Positions 9,023 to 17,514 of a stretch of 64,000 nucleotides of DNA are shown piece after piece. The notes beneath the pieces are model-generated. The model worked only from the letters and a program-made list of their open reading frames with translations. It did no database searches and was not told where the DNA came from. Position numbers and translations under genes: made by a program. The stretch is from Oscillospiraceae bacterium. GTDB taxonomy: Bacteria; Bacillota; Clostridia; Oscillospirales; Ruminococcaceae. The stretch's first letter is position 1; every line of letters begins with the position of its first letter. The DNA is taken from positions 111,105 through 175,104 of the forward strand of contig SVMX01000006.1 of assembly GCA_015067175.1 (NCBI GenBank). Direction: 5' to 3'.

Positions 9023-9853
9023 TTAAGAAGCTTCCTTTGTTTCGGGTGAATAGTCCGAGAAGCTTATCGAAAGCAGAGTGTTCTGGTCGTTCCAGCGGCC
9101 GATGGTGTATTCCATATACTTTTCTGGCGATACTTCCATGCCGTTGATACCTGTAACGGTAGCAAGTGCAGGAGGAAGATAGCCTACAACAAGACGGTAT
9201 GTGCCGTTGTCCTCTGTCATCTCTACGACCTGCGGAGCATAGGTCAGATATCTTATATTTTTGCTCGCGCTGTAAACGTGGTTTGCTTCATCATAGGTAA
9301 AACGAACCTCGCCTGTACCCACAGACTGATGCTCAAGCGTTATTGCGCTGCCGAAGATCTCCTTGCAGGACGCAGTAACATCATATTCGGGTATCACAAG
9401 CTCGCCTGTGCCGTTGTCGTAATGAGATGTATCCTTTAAAATAAGAATATTCCAGATAGCGCAGGTAACTTTAGATGTATTTGGGATATCCTCTGTGCTC
9501 TCAAACGGTGCTATATCGTTTACTACGACCGGGAAAATGAACTGTTCAAATTCGTTTTTCAGCGAAGTATTATCCAAAAGCTTTGCGGTAAAATCTGCAA
9601 CAAAGCCAATAGTGGAAATGCAGCCAACGATTGCCATTACGATCACAAATACCGCGAATCCGAAGAAAAATCGTCTTTTCTTCTCGGTCTGAGGTATCTC
9701 GGGAACAACCTCGACGGTGTCCTCGCCGCCAAGCTCTGCGATGTCACCCTCTATATCGTTGTCATCGTCAAGCGAACCCAAAAGCTGATTAATTACTTTA
9801 TCACCATTTCGATCCACAGGCTGGGAAGAGCCTTTTCTCTTTTTTCTTGCCAT
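9023..9853 (-). CDS. Single-pass membrane protein, unknown function
   Basis: A protein of 276 residues with a basic N-terminus, an acidic stretch (about residues 27-50) and one transmembrane helix at about 62-88. The remaining 190 residues form a probably extracellular beta-rich domain. This topology (N-in, C-out) suggests an anchored surface domain. I do not recognise the family. It lies 15 bases downstream of proA and is likely the last gene of the proB-proA transcript. The start has AAAGGAT upstream of the ATG at 9853. Confidence 0.8.
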   Translation of the reverse strand: MARKKRKGSSQPVDRNGDKVINQLLGSLDDDNDIEGDIAELGGEDTVEVVPEIPQTEKKRRFFFGFAVFVIVMAIVGCISTIGFVADFTAKLLDNTSLKNEFEQFIFPVVVNDIAPFESTEDIPNTSKVTCAIWNILILKDTSHYDNGTGELVIPEYDVTASCKEIFGSAITLEHQSVGTGEVRFTYDEANHVYSASKNIRYLTYAPQVVEMTEDNGTYRLVVGYLPPALATVTGINGMEVSPEKYMEYTIGRWNDQNTLLSISFSDYSPETKEAS

Positions 9854-9868
9854 TGTTTATCCTTTCGG

Positions 9869-11113
9869 TTATCCTCTGATCTGACCGTTTCCGTTGATCA
9901 GATATTTATATGTTGTAAGCGCTTCAAGTCCCATCGGGCCTCTTGCGTGAAGCTTCTGAGTTGAAATGCCGATCTCTGCACCAAGACCGAATTCAAAGCC
10001 GTCTGTAAATCTGGTGCTTGCGTTTACATAAACAGCAGCCGCATCAACCATCTTCTGGAATTTCTCAGCGTTATTTAGATCAGATGTTATGATACATTCG
10101 CTGTGCTTTGTGCCGAAACGATTGATGTGCGCGATAGCTTCATCAACACTATCAACGATCTTTGCGGAAATTTTGTAATCAAGAAACTCAGTTGCAAAAT
10201 CGTTGTCATCGGCGATTTTTTCAACACTAATGAGCTTAGATACAGCTTCGTCGCCGATAACGCTGACCTTATCCTGCCAAAGAGCACTGATTTTCTCGAA
10301 GAAAGCAGGAGCAGCGTCTTTGTGAACAAGCACGTTTTCGATAGCGTTGCATACGGAGGGGCGCTGAGTTTTAGCATTGTTTACGATGTTCACAGCCATT
10401 TCGATATCAGCGGATGCGTCAACATAAACGTGGCAGTTGCCCTCACCTGTCTGAATAACAGGGATAGTTGCGTTCTCAATAACGGTACGGATAAGTCCGC
10501 CGCCGCCGCGAGGAATGAGCAGATCGATATACTTGTTGAGCTTCATCATGGCATTTGCAACGGAACGCGAGGTATCCTCAACAAGCTGGATTGCATTCTC
10601 ATCAAATCCACAGTCCTTAACAGCCGCGCGCATAAGCTTTACGAGCGCCTTGTTGGAATTGATAGCGTCGCTGCCGCCTCTGAGGATAACTGTATTACCC
10701 GCCTTGAAGCACAAAGCTGCCGCATCAACTGTTACATTGGGACGGCTCTCGAAAATAATGCCGATAGTACCGATAGGAACGCGCTTTTTAACTACACGAA
10801 GCCCATTTGCAAGCTCGCTGCCGCCGATAACGGAGCCGATAGGATCAGGCAGAGCGATAACAGTGTCAACGCCCTCGGCCATGCCCTCAATTCTCGCCTC
10901 GGTGAGAGTCAGACGGTCGATCATAGCCTTGCTCATGCCATTCTTTTCTGCAGCGGCGATATCAAGGGCGTTAGCCTCGATAAGAACCGCGCTGTCACGG
11001 CGGAGACGCTTTGCTATCTCAGCAAGAACTGCATTTTTCTCGGATACCTTTAAAGATGTGATAACAGGCTCAGCGGTCTTAGCCTTTAAGCCGAGTTCTT
11101 CAATATATTCCAT
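9869..11113 (-). CDS. proA: Glutamate-5-semialdehyde dehydrogenase (gamma-glutamyl phosphate reductase)
   Basis: Second enzyme of proline synthesis, reducing gamma-glutamyl phosphate to glutamate semialdehyde with NADPH. The 414 residues match the family length. Typical blocks are VPIGTIGIIFESRPNVT, the glycine-rich IPRGGGGLI, and the catalytic cysteine at residue 255 in RPSVCNAIE. The C-terminal GPMGLEALTTYKY is diagnostic. The ATG at 11113 lies nine bases from the proB stop, with GAGG just upstream. Confidence 0.98.
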   Translation of the reverse strand: MEYIEELGLKAKTAEPVITSLKVSEKNAVLAEIAKRLRRDSAVLIEANALDIAAAEKNGMSKAMIDRLTLTEARIEGMAEGVDTVIALPDPIGSVIGGSELANGLRVVKKRVPIGTIGIIFESRPNVTVDAAALCFKAGNTVILRGGSDAINSNKALVKLMRAAVKDCGFDENAIQLVEDTSRSVANAMMKLNKYIDLLIPRGGGGLIRTVIENATIPVIQTGEGNCHVYVDASADIEMAVNIVNNAKTQRPSVCNAIENVLVHKDAAPAFFEKISALWQDKVSVIGDEAVSKLISVEKIADDNDFATEFLDYKISAKIVDSVDEAIAHINRFGTKHSECIITSDLNNAEKFQKMVDAAAVYVNASTRFTDGFEFGLGAEIGISTQKLHARGPMGLEALTTYKYLINGNGQIRG

Positions 11114-11122
11114 ATTAGGACC

Positions 11123-11911
11123 TCACATTCTGTTAGCTTTAAAATATGTACACTTGGCTTCACCCTCGAAAAGCTCATAAAGCTTCTTAGGATCATCGCC
11201 ATTAATTATTATAGTGTCAATCCCTGCTTCGGTAGCGATCTTTGCAGCTTCTATCTTGGTGAGCATACCGCCCGTGCCAAGATTGCTGCCCGCACCCTGA
11301 GCTACAGAGATTATCTCAGGCGTGATCGCATCAACTTCGCTGATAAGCTTTGATTCGGGAAGCTTCGGATCACCGTCATAAAGACCGTCAACATCAGTAA
11401 GCATGATGAGCAGATCAGCTTCGCACAGTGATGCAACGATAGCCGAAAGAGTATCGTTCTCATCGAAATCAAGCTGCTTTATGGAAACGGCGTCGTTTGC
11501 GTTTATTATCGGGATAACACCCATCTCGAAAAGCTTTGTAAACGTATTGACAACGTTGAACTTACGCTCAGAGTTTGAAATCACATCACGGGTGAGCAAA
11601 ATCTGCGCTACCTTATGATTGAATTTACCGAAGTTTTCGCTGTAAAAAGTCATAAGCTCAGACTGACCGATAGCGGCACAAGCCTGTTTTGACGGCATAT
11701 CTGTCGGCTTTTTGGGAAGTCCCGCTCTCGCAGCGCCAACTCCTTGTGCGCCTGAAGTGACGAACACGACCTCCTTGCCCGAATTTTTGAGATCGGACAT
11801 AACTTCGATAAGCTCATAGCACTTTCTTATATTAAGATGTCCTGTGGGATAAGCAAGGGTTGAGCTTCCCACTTTTATAACTATTCGCTTTTTATCTGCA
11901 AAACAAGGCAA
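11123..11911 (-). CDS. proB: Glutamate 5-kinase, short form without PUA domain
   Basis: First enzyme of proline synthesis, phosphorylating glutamate. It consists of the amino acid kinase domain only: IVIKVGSSTL at the N-terminus, SGAQGVGAARAGL, then LLTRDVISN and NANDAVS, and GTGGMLTKIEAA near the end. There is no C-terminal PUA domain, so it is about 262 residues rather than about 370. The start is probably TTG at 11911, six bases after AGAGGA. An ATG six codons upstream (11929) has no binding site. It leads the proB-proA pair. Confidence 0.95.
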   Translation of the reverse strand: MPCFADKKRIVIKVGSSTLAYPTGHLNIRKCYELIEVMSDLKNSGKEVVFVTSGAQGVGAARAGLPKKPTDMPSKQACAAIGQSELMTFYSENFGKFNHKVAQILLTRDVISNSERKFNVVNTFTKLFEMGVIPIINANDAVSIKQLDFDENDTLSAIVASLCEADLLIMLTDVDGLYDGDPKLPESKLISEVDAITPEIISVAQGAGSNLGTGGMLTKIEAAKIATEAGIDTIIINGDDPKKLYELFEGEAKCTYFKANRM

Positions 11912-11959
11912 GATAATTCCTCTTTTCATATATGATCTGCGTATAAACGTACATTTTAT

Positions 11960-11988
11960 ATTATATCAAATTCACTCAAAAAAAGCAA
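11960..11988 (-). promoter_or_regulatory. Sigma-A promoter of proBA
   Basis: TTGCTT, a 17-base spacer and TATAAT on the minus strand, about 50 bases before proB. Confidence 0.75.
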
Positions 11989-12079
11989 TAGAATTTGAAT
12001 AATATCACATAATTTTTACTTCACATGGTTTTTTCAACAAAAAACAGCCGTGATTTTATGCGAATTATATAAAAACCTA

Positions 12080-12108
12080 TTGATTTTTTAGTGATGTTAT
12101 GATATAAT
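12080..12108 (+). promoter_or_regulatory. Sigma-A promoter of the 12168 membrane protein and AcpS-like gene
   Basis: TTGATT, a 17-base spacer and TATAAT, 59 bases upstream of the ATG at 12168. Confidence 0.8.
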
Positions 12109-12167
12109 AGTTAAAAATAATAAAGTTTTTTATGTGTTTTTTGCATAAAAATGTAAGGAGTTACAAA

Positions 12168-12686
12168 ATGGATACCTTTTCCGAACAGATCGTCACCCGC
12201 CAGTCAAACGGAAGCGATCTTGCCAAAAAAATATTGATCTCAGCGGCGGCAATACTGATTGCCTCTTTTCTTATGTATATGTCCATTGTATATGGTTTTC
12301 TGGTGCTCGTAGTTCCTGCTGTCGGCGTTCTGTATGGCGGTGTGTGGCTGCTTGGCAGCTTCAGCGTTGAGTATGAATACATCATTACAAACGAAGAGTT
12401 GGACGTTGATAAGATAATCGGCAGAAGGAAGCGCAAAAGAATGATAACGCTCGACTTAAGATCTGCTGAGGATTTCGCCCCTTATACTTCCGACACCTCA
12501 ATACAGGTCGACGCAACAGTTCATGCTACGACAGGTCTTGAAAAGGACGCACATTATTTACTGGTGCAGCATAACTCTTACGGAAAGGTAATGTTGATAT
12601 TCAATCCCAACCAAAAAACAAGGGAGGCAATTATGCAGGAGATTCCGAACGCGCTCCGCATAAAATTAACACACGATGCCAAGTAA
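12168..12686 (+). CDS. Small membrane protein, two helices, unknown
   Basis: A 172-residue protein with two hydrophobic helices close together at about residues 20-62, flanked by a short polar N-terminus and a mixed C-terminal domain. The domain contains the beta-like stretches EYEYIITNEELDVDKI and YLLVQHNSYGKVMLIF. The layout resembles bacterial PH-like or YdbT-type membrane proteins, but I cannot name the family. The ATG at 12168 follows AAGGAG seven bases upstream. An upstream in-frame ATG at 12132 lacks a site and is rejected. Its 3' end overlaps the AcpS-like gene by 11 bases. Confidence 0.8.
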   Translation: MDTFSEQIVTRQSNGSDLAKKILISAAAILIASFLMYMSIVYGFLVLVVPAVGVLYGGVWLLGSFSVEYEYIITNEELDVDKIIGRRKRKRMITLDLRSAEDFAPYTSDTSIQVDATVHATTGLEKDAHYLLVQHNSYGKVMLIFNPNQKTREAIMQEIPNALRIKLTHDAK

Positions 12687-13068
12687 TAATATTTTTATCA
12701 GAGTAGGTACTTCGATAGTTGAGATCGATCGAATCAGAAGAATAGCAAGAAACCCTAAGTTCCTGTCTAAATATTTTTCGGCTGACGAGATACGCTACAT
12801 AGTAAATCACAACCTTTCCCCTTCTCTGCTTGCCGAAAACTACTGCGCAAAGGCAGCTTTTGCAAAGGCTATAGGCACAGGCACCCGTGTTGTACCGCCG
12901 TGTGATGTTACGGTTTTGCGTGACCGTCTGGATTCGCCGTTTATCATCACTTTGGGTCGCGCGAAGATGCTTGCCGAGCGTGAAAACTATGTTTTCAACC
13001 TTTCTGTTTCGCACTGTAAGAAATATGCGACAGCAACAGTTATAGTCAATAAAAACGGTAAGAAATAA
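12676..13068 (+). CDS. Holo-ACP synthase-like protein (AcpS family), metal ligands missing
   Basis: A protein of 130 residues with the AcpS fold pattern: N-terminal VGTSIVEIDRI (residues 10-20), central YCAKAAFAKAIGTG (56-69) and C-terminal NLSVSHCKKYATATVIV. AcpS transfers phosphopantetheine from CoA to apo-ACP and needs two acidic Mg2+ ligands. Here the first Asp is Ser13 and the Glu of the KEA block is Ala60, read directly from the codons TCG and GCA. The protein may therefore be catalytically altered or inactive. The gene overlaps the upstream membrane-protein gene by 11 bases and is followed by a strong terminator. Family assignment is good; activity is doubtful. Confidence 0.8.
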   Translation: MPSNNIFIRVGTSIVEIDRIRRIARNPKFLSKYFSADEIRYIVNHNLSPSLLAENYCAKAAFAKAIGTGTRVVPPCDVTVLRDRLDSPFIITLGRAKMLAERENYVFNLSVSHCKKYATATVIVNKNGKK

Positions 13069-13073
13069 TCAAC

Positions 13074-13113
13074 TCACTGTGCAGCAAATACATATCTGCA
13101 CAGTGATTTTTTT
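13074..13113 (+). terminator. Terminator after the AcpS-like gene
   Basis: A perfect 11-base stem (13074-13084 with 13096-13106) with an 11-base loop, followed by seven T. It separates this gene from the GTPase-nuclease gene. Confidence 0.85.
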
Positions 13114-13130
13114 GCAAAGGAAGTTTTTAT

Positions 13131-15692
13131 ATGAAACGTATTGTAATAGGAATGCTTGCTCACGTCGATTCGGGAAAAACTACATTGTCAGAGGCTTTGC
13201 TGTTTAAATCAGGCAGCACGCGCAAGCTAGGTCGTGTTGACCACGGCGACGCTTTTCTCGACACTGATAGCATGGAGCGCAACCGCGGAATTACGATATT
13301 TTCTAAGCAAGCTGTCATCAACTATGCTGACAGCGAGCTTGTGCTTCTCGATACCCCGGGTCATATAGATTTCTCGGCTGAAATGGAAAGAACGCTGCAG
13401 GTGCTTGATTATGCGGTTCTTGTCATAAGCGGCACTGACGGCGTACAAAGCCACACCGAAACACTTTGGCAGCTGCTGATACGTTATAATATCCCTACCT
13501 TCATTTTCATAAACAAAATGGATATCTCTTTTCTCGCAAAGGAATCACTGATGAAAGAGCTGAAAAAGCGTCTGTCCTCTGGGTGCGTATGCTTTGACGG
13601 TAGCTCTGAATTCGGTGATATTTCCGAAGAGCTTGCCGAGTGCAGCGAGGATATGATGAATTCATACCTCGACAGCGGCGAAATAAGAGATGAAGATATT
13701 GTAAAAGCGATAAAAGATCGCAAGGTTTTTCCGTGCTGCTTTGGCTCGGCGTTAAAGCTGCAGGGTATCGACAGCCTGTTGAATATAATTGACAAGTACG
13801 CGGTCGCTCCCATATATCCCGAAAGCTTCGGTGCTAAGATATTCAAAATAACCCGTGACGAACAAGGCGGACGTTTGACTCATTTGAAAATAACAGGCGG
13901 AAGCTTGAAAGTTAGAAGTGTGATAAGCGGCGCTGATTGGCAGGAGAAGATAAATCAGATAAGAGTGTATTCAGGCGAAAAGTTTACTGCTTTTGACGAG
14001 CTTCCTGCGGGCTGTATATGTGCAGTTACGGGATTGAGCAAGACCTATGCGGGAGAGGGCCTCGGAAATGACAGCAACACCTCTGCCCCGCTGCTTGAGC
14101 CTGTTCTCACCTACAAGCTGCTGCTTCCTCCTAAAGCCGACCCACAAAAAGTGCTGCCTCAGATGCGTATTCTTGAGGAGCAAGATCCTCAGCTTCATGT
14201 TGTATGGAACGAGCAGCACCGTGAGATAAGCGTTCAGCTCATGGGCGAGATACAGCTTGAGATACTGAAAACAATGATATCTGAGCGCTTCGGGCTTGAT
14301 GTTGACTTTGACCGCGGAAGTATAAGCTACAAGGAAACGATCGCTGCTCCCGTTCTTGGAATGGGCCATTACGAGCCGCTTCGCCATTATGCCGAGGTGC
14401 AGCTTTTAATGGAGCCTGCCGAAAGAGGCACAGGACTTCAATTCGGCGTAGAGCTTCAGCGTGACAGTCTTGATATTAACTGGCAAAGGCTCGTTCTTAC
14501 CCATCTTGAGGAGAAAACTCATATCGGTGCGCTTACAGGCTCGCCGATAACAGATATGAAGATAACGCTTGTAGCAGGAAAAGCACATCTAAAGCACACA
14601 GAGGGTGGAGATTTCAGACAGGCTACCTACCGCGCTGTGCGGCAAGGATTACGTTCCGCAGCTCCGATACTGCTGGAGCCTTGGTATGATTTCAAGCTAG
14701 ATATTCCCTCAGACTGCGTGGGAAGAGCACTGACAGACCTGCAGCGCATGGAAAGCAAGGATATTGCTCAGATAACAACTGAAACAGGAGTAACAATAAC
14801 AGGCAGTGCGCCTGTTTCGGAAATGCGTGACTATCAGACTGAGCTTATGAATTACACACGCGGAAAAGGACGCATTTCATGTATTGCAAAGGGATTTTTC
14901 CCCTGCCACAACCCTGATGAGGTCGTAGCGGCTATAGGCTATGATGCCGACAGCGACATTGACAATACCGCTGACAGCGTGTTTTGCTCGCATGGTGCAG
15001 GCGTTAATGTCAATTGGCAAGAAGCTCCGTCGCGTATGCATTGTGACAGCGGTATACGCTTTGGCGGGAATACGGAGCAATACGACTTAGATACCGATAA
15101 TATAAAGCTTGTGAACAGCTACAAGCAACGAATGGCTACCGATAAGGAGCTTATGGAGATATTCGAGCGCACCTACGGCAAGATAGACAGCGACCCTCGC
15201 CGCGCAATGCGCAGAGAAAAAGAGCTGCCTCGCAAAATTCCGAAGCTCCCTGCCCTGCCGAAAGGCCCCGAATATCTGCTTGTTGACGGTTACAACATTA
15301 TTTTTGCATGGGACGAGCTTAATCGTCAGGCGCGCGAAAATCTTGACCTTGCCAGAAACTCGCTGATAAATATTCTGTGCAACTATCAAGGGTTCAGACA
15401 GTGCAATCTTATCCTTGTTTTTGACGCTTATAAGGTAAAAGGTAATCACCGAGAGGTTGAAACAGTCGGAGGTATCAGCGTGGTTTATACAAAGGAAGCG
15501 GAAACCGCCGATATGTACATTGAGAAAGTATCGCGCAAGCTTGGAAAAGACCATCGCGTCAGAGTTGCAACATCTGATAATGTCGAACAGCTTATTATTC
15601 TTGGCAGCGGCGGAATACGCATCTCCGCAGCGGAGTTTTACGAGGAAGTAAAGCTGGTTGAAAAAGCAATAAGAGATATAATCGAAAGCTGA
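13131..15692 (+). CDS. TetM-like ribosomal translation GTPase fused to YacP/Rae1-type NYN nuclease
   Basis: An 853-residue fusion. Residues 1 to about 700 match the ribosomal-protection GTPases (TetM/TetO, EF-G-like). G1 is AHVDSGKTT (10-18), followed by RGITI (52-56), DTPGH (74-78) and NKMD (128-131), then EF-G-type domains II to V. The TetM drug-displacing loop YSPVSTP is replaced by a KHTEGGDFR context, so classical tetracycline resistance is doubtful. Residues 715-853 match the YacP/Rae1 endonuclease: YLLVDGYNIIFAW (Asp719), VFDAYKVKG (Asp765), TKEAETAD (Glu791, Asp794) and ATSDN (Asp816). Rae1 cuts mRNA in the ribosomal A site, which suggests one protein that docks on the ribosome and cleaves mRNA. 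AAGGAAG precedes the ATG. trmO follows after seven bases. Confidence 0.92.
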   Translation: MKRIVIGMLAHVDSGKTTLSEALLFKSGSTRKLGRVDHGDAFLDTDSMERNRGITIFSKQAVINYADSELVLLDTPGHIDFSAEMERTLQVLDYAVLVISGTDGVQSHTETLWQLLIRYNIPTFIFINKMDISFLAKESLMKELKKRLSSGCVCFDGSSEFGDISEELAECSEDMMNSYLDSGEIRDEDIVKAIKDRKVFPCCFGSALKLQGIDSLLNIIDKYAVAPIYPESFGAKIFKITRDEQGGRLTHLKITGGSLKVRSVISGADWQEKINQIRVYSGEKFTAFDELPAGCICAVTGLSKTYAGEGLGNDSNTSAPLLEPVLTYKLLLPPKADPQKVLPQMRILEEQDPQLHVVWNEQHREISVQLMGEIQLEILKTMISERFGLDVDFDRGSISYKETIAAPVLGMGHYEPLRHYAEVQLLMEPAERGTGLQFGVELQRDSLDINWQRLVLTHLEEKTHIGALTGSPITDMKITLVAGKAHLKHTEGGDFRQATYRAVRQGLRSAAPILLEPWYDFKLDIPSDCVGRALTDLQRMESKDIAQITTETGVTITGSAPVSEMRDYQTELMNYTRGKGRISCIAKGFFPCHNPDEVVAAIGYDADSDIDNTADSVFCSHGAGVNVNWQEAPSRMHCDSGIRFGGNTEQYDLDTDNIKLVNSYKQRMATDKELMEIFERTYGKIDSDPRRAMRREKELPRKIPKLPALPKGPEYLLVDGYNIIFAWDELNRQARENLDLARNSLINILCNYQGFRQCNLILVFDAYKVKGNHREVETVGGISVVYTKEAETADMYIEKVSRKLGKDHRVRVATSDNVEQLIILGSGGIRISAAEFYEEVKLVEKAIRDIIES

Positions 15693-15699
15693 GGAAGTT

Positions 15700-16380
15700 A
15701 TGGAGCTGAAAACTATCGCACACATAAGAAGCGATTTTCCCGAAAAATTCGGAATACCGCGTCAAAGCGGACTTGTAAGCTCGCTGAAAGCGCGTATCGT
15801 GTTCTGTCCCGAATACAGAAATTCCGAAGCGCTGCGAGGTCTTGAACAGTACACTCACCTTTGGCTGATATGGCAGTTTTCTGAGGCGGTGCGCGAGGAA
15901 TGGTCACCGACTGTACGTCCACCGCGGCTTGGCGGAAATAAAAGAATGGGCGTTTTTGCTACGCGCTCCCCATTTCGCCCCAATCCCATCGGCCTAAGCT
16001 GCGTAAAGCTTGAGGAGATAATGCATGACAGCAAGGACGGAGATGTTCTTATCGTTTCTGGCGCAGACCTTATGGACAATACGCCGATATATGATATAAA
16101 GCCTTATCTTCCTTATGTGGATTGTCAACCAGAAGCTTCAAACGGCTTTGCTTTGAGCAGCAAGGAGGGCGTACTTGAAGTGCAAATGTCCGATGAGCTT
16201 TTGTGTAAGATACCATCTGAAAAGCAACAGGCGCTGCTTGATACGCTAGCACAAGATCCTCGCCCGCAATATCAGAACGAGCCCGACAGGGTCTATACCA
16301 TGAGCTTTGGGGGCTTTGATGTTAGCTTTAATGTGAGGGAGAAAACTCTTGTGGTTAAGGATATAGTTCCGCTAAAATAA
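15700..16380 (+). CDS. trmO: tRNA (N6-threonylcarbamoyladenosine(37)-N6)-methyltransferase, TrmO family
   Basis: A SAM-dependent methyltransferase acting on t6A37 of ANN-decoding tRNAs. It is 226 residues. The N-terminal TsaA/YaeB fold is clear: IAHIRSDFPEKFGIPRQSGL, YTHLWLIWQF, then RSPFRPNPIGLSCVKL, the family signature. LMDNTPIYDIKPYLPY follows. The start codon lies behind GAGGAAG, seven bases past the end of the GTPase-nuclease gene. The two genes probably form one transcript, which fits a shared role at the ribosome or tRNA. Confidence 0.92.
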   Translation: MELKTIAHIRSDFPEKFGIPRQSGLVSSLKARIVFCPEYRNSEALRGLEQYTHLWLIWQFSEAVREEWSPTVRPPRLGGNKRMGVFATRSPFRPNPIGLSCVKLEEIMHDSKDGDVLIVSGADLMDNTPIYDIKPYLPYVDCQPEASNGFALSSKEGVLEVQMSDELLCKIPSEKQQALLDTLAQDPRPQYQNEPDRVYTMSFGGFDVSFNVREKTLVVKDIVPLK

Positions 16381-16385
16381 GAAAA

Positions 16386-16406
16386 CGGGCAGTGATAAAC
16401 TGCCCG
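16386..16406 (+). terminator. First hairpin after trmO
   Basis: Arms CGGGCAGT and ACTGCCCG with a five-base loop. The T-run is weak, so it may act together with the next hairpin. Confidence 0.5.
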
Positions 16407-16417
16407 CAACAATAAAC

Positions 16418-16449
16418 AAGCCCTGTTTTCACATCAGAAAACAGGGCTT
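16418..16449. terminator. Bidirectional terminator between trmO and the DHH gene
   Basis: A perfect 13-base inverted repeat with a six-base loop, between two convergent genes. The T-rich flank is on the minus side (TTGTTTATTGTT). Confidence 0.75.
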
Positions 16450-16454
16450 AAATC

Positions 16455-17390
16455 TTATACGTTATAAAGCTTATTGTAATTTACAAGCTCATTAAGAAGC
16501 TGAGGAACTTTTTCAGCCTGAACATCATCACTGAACTGACAAGTACCTACCGCCATGTGACCGCCGCCGCCGTATTTCAGCATAAGACTGCCAACATTGA
16601 CCTTACTTGTTCTATTGAGGATAGAGTAACCAACTGCGCAGGAGCAACCCTGTCCGCCCTTGCCATCAACTATCCAGCAAGAGATATTCTGCTCGGGATA
16701 AAGGCTGTAGATAAGGAAACGGTTGCCTGTGTAAATGGGAGAAACACCGCGAAGATCGGTAATGATAACGTCCTCTTCAACACGGGTGTGCTTATGTACC
16801 ATCTCTTTGAACAGCTCTGTCTGCTCATTGTAAAGCTCGATACGCTCCTTAATATCAGGCATAGCGAGAATCTCTTCAGTGGACATATAAGAGCAACACT
16901 TAAGCAGCTTCTCCATAAGCTGATAGTTGCTTATAGTAAAGTTTCTGAAACGGCCAAGACCTGTTCTGGGATCCATAAGGAAGCCGACAAGTATCCAACC
17001 TGTGGGATTGAGGATTTCATCACGTGTGAGATTGCCGCTGTCAACCTTATCAACAGCTTCCATCAGATCATCGAAATTCGGGAAACGCTCCTTACCGCCG
17101 TAATACTCATAGATAATACGAGCAGCACTGGGAGTGATACGGCTTTCGCCCTTGTATTTGCCTTTGTACTTTTTGCGCTCTTCCTCGCTGGAGTGATGGT
17201 CAAACCAAAGACCGCAGCCCTCAACAAACGGAACGTTTGCAAGCACATCATTTTCGGTTACGGGAATAAGACCGTCCTGAAGATCCTTGGGGTGAGCAAA
17301 GGTCCACGTATCAATAACACCTGCACACAGCAACAGAGCGCCGCAGGCAAGTCCGTCAAAATCCGATCTGGTGATAAGTCTCATAGCCAT
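16455..17390 (-). CDS. DHH family phosphoesterase (exopolyphosphatase-like)
   Basis: A 311-residue protein of the DHH superfamily, Mn2+-dependent enzymes that cleave phosphodiester or polyphosphate bonds. The N-terminal half has TRSDFDGLACGALL and FDHHSSEEE, the paired metal-binding motifs. The C-terminal DHHA1 part carries GGGGHMAVGTCQF. NrnA-type nanoRNase/pAp phosphatase and exopolyphosphatase-like proteins share these motifs, and I cannot choose between them. The ATG at 17390 is set back from a strong promoter, and the gene is a single unit between two terminators. Confidence 0.9.
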   Translation of the reverse strand: MAMRLITRSDFDGLACGALLLCAGVIDTWTFAHPKDLQDGLIPVTENDVLANVPFVEGCGLWFDHHSSEEERKKYKGKYKGESRITPSAARIIYEYYGGKERFPNFDDLMEAVDKVDSGNLTRDEILNPTGWILVGFLMDPRTGLGRFRNFTISNYQLMEKLLKCCSYMSTEEILAMPDIKERIELYNEQTELFKEMVHKHTRVEEDVIITDLRGVSPIYTGNRFLIYSLYPEQNISCWIVDGKGGQGCSCAVGYSILNRTSKVNVGSLMLKYGGGGHMAVGTCQFSDDVQAEKVPQLLNELVNYNKLYNV

Positions 17391-17443
17391 AGCAAATACC
17401 TCTCTGTGAAGAAATAGTTGTCTAACGAGTAGACTATAATTAT

Positions 17444-17472
17444 ATTATAGCAAATTCAAATTCAAAAATCAA
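17444..17472 (-). promoter_or_regulatory. Sigma-A promoter of the DHH gene
   Basis: TTGATT, 17 bases and TATAAT on the minus strand, about 55 bases upstream of the start codon. Confidence 0.7.
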
Positions 17473-17514
17473 CACAAAAATTGACTTTTTTGCAATTAAT
17501 TTTCCGCAAAAACC

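Noticed and set aside
10103..11053. Long open frame opposite proA
   Set aside because: Antisense shadow of proA with no start signals. Similar frames opposite xylB (27420-28454) and glgA (31216-32268) were rejected for the same reason.
13131..15692. Tetracycline resistance gene (TetM/TetO)
   Set aside because: The GTPase domains match, but the drug-displacing loop is changed and a nuclease is fused on. No mobile context is present, so a resistance claim is not supported.
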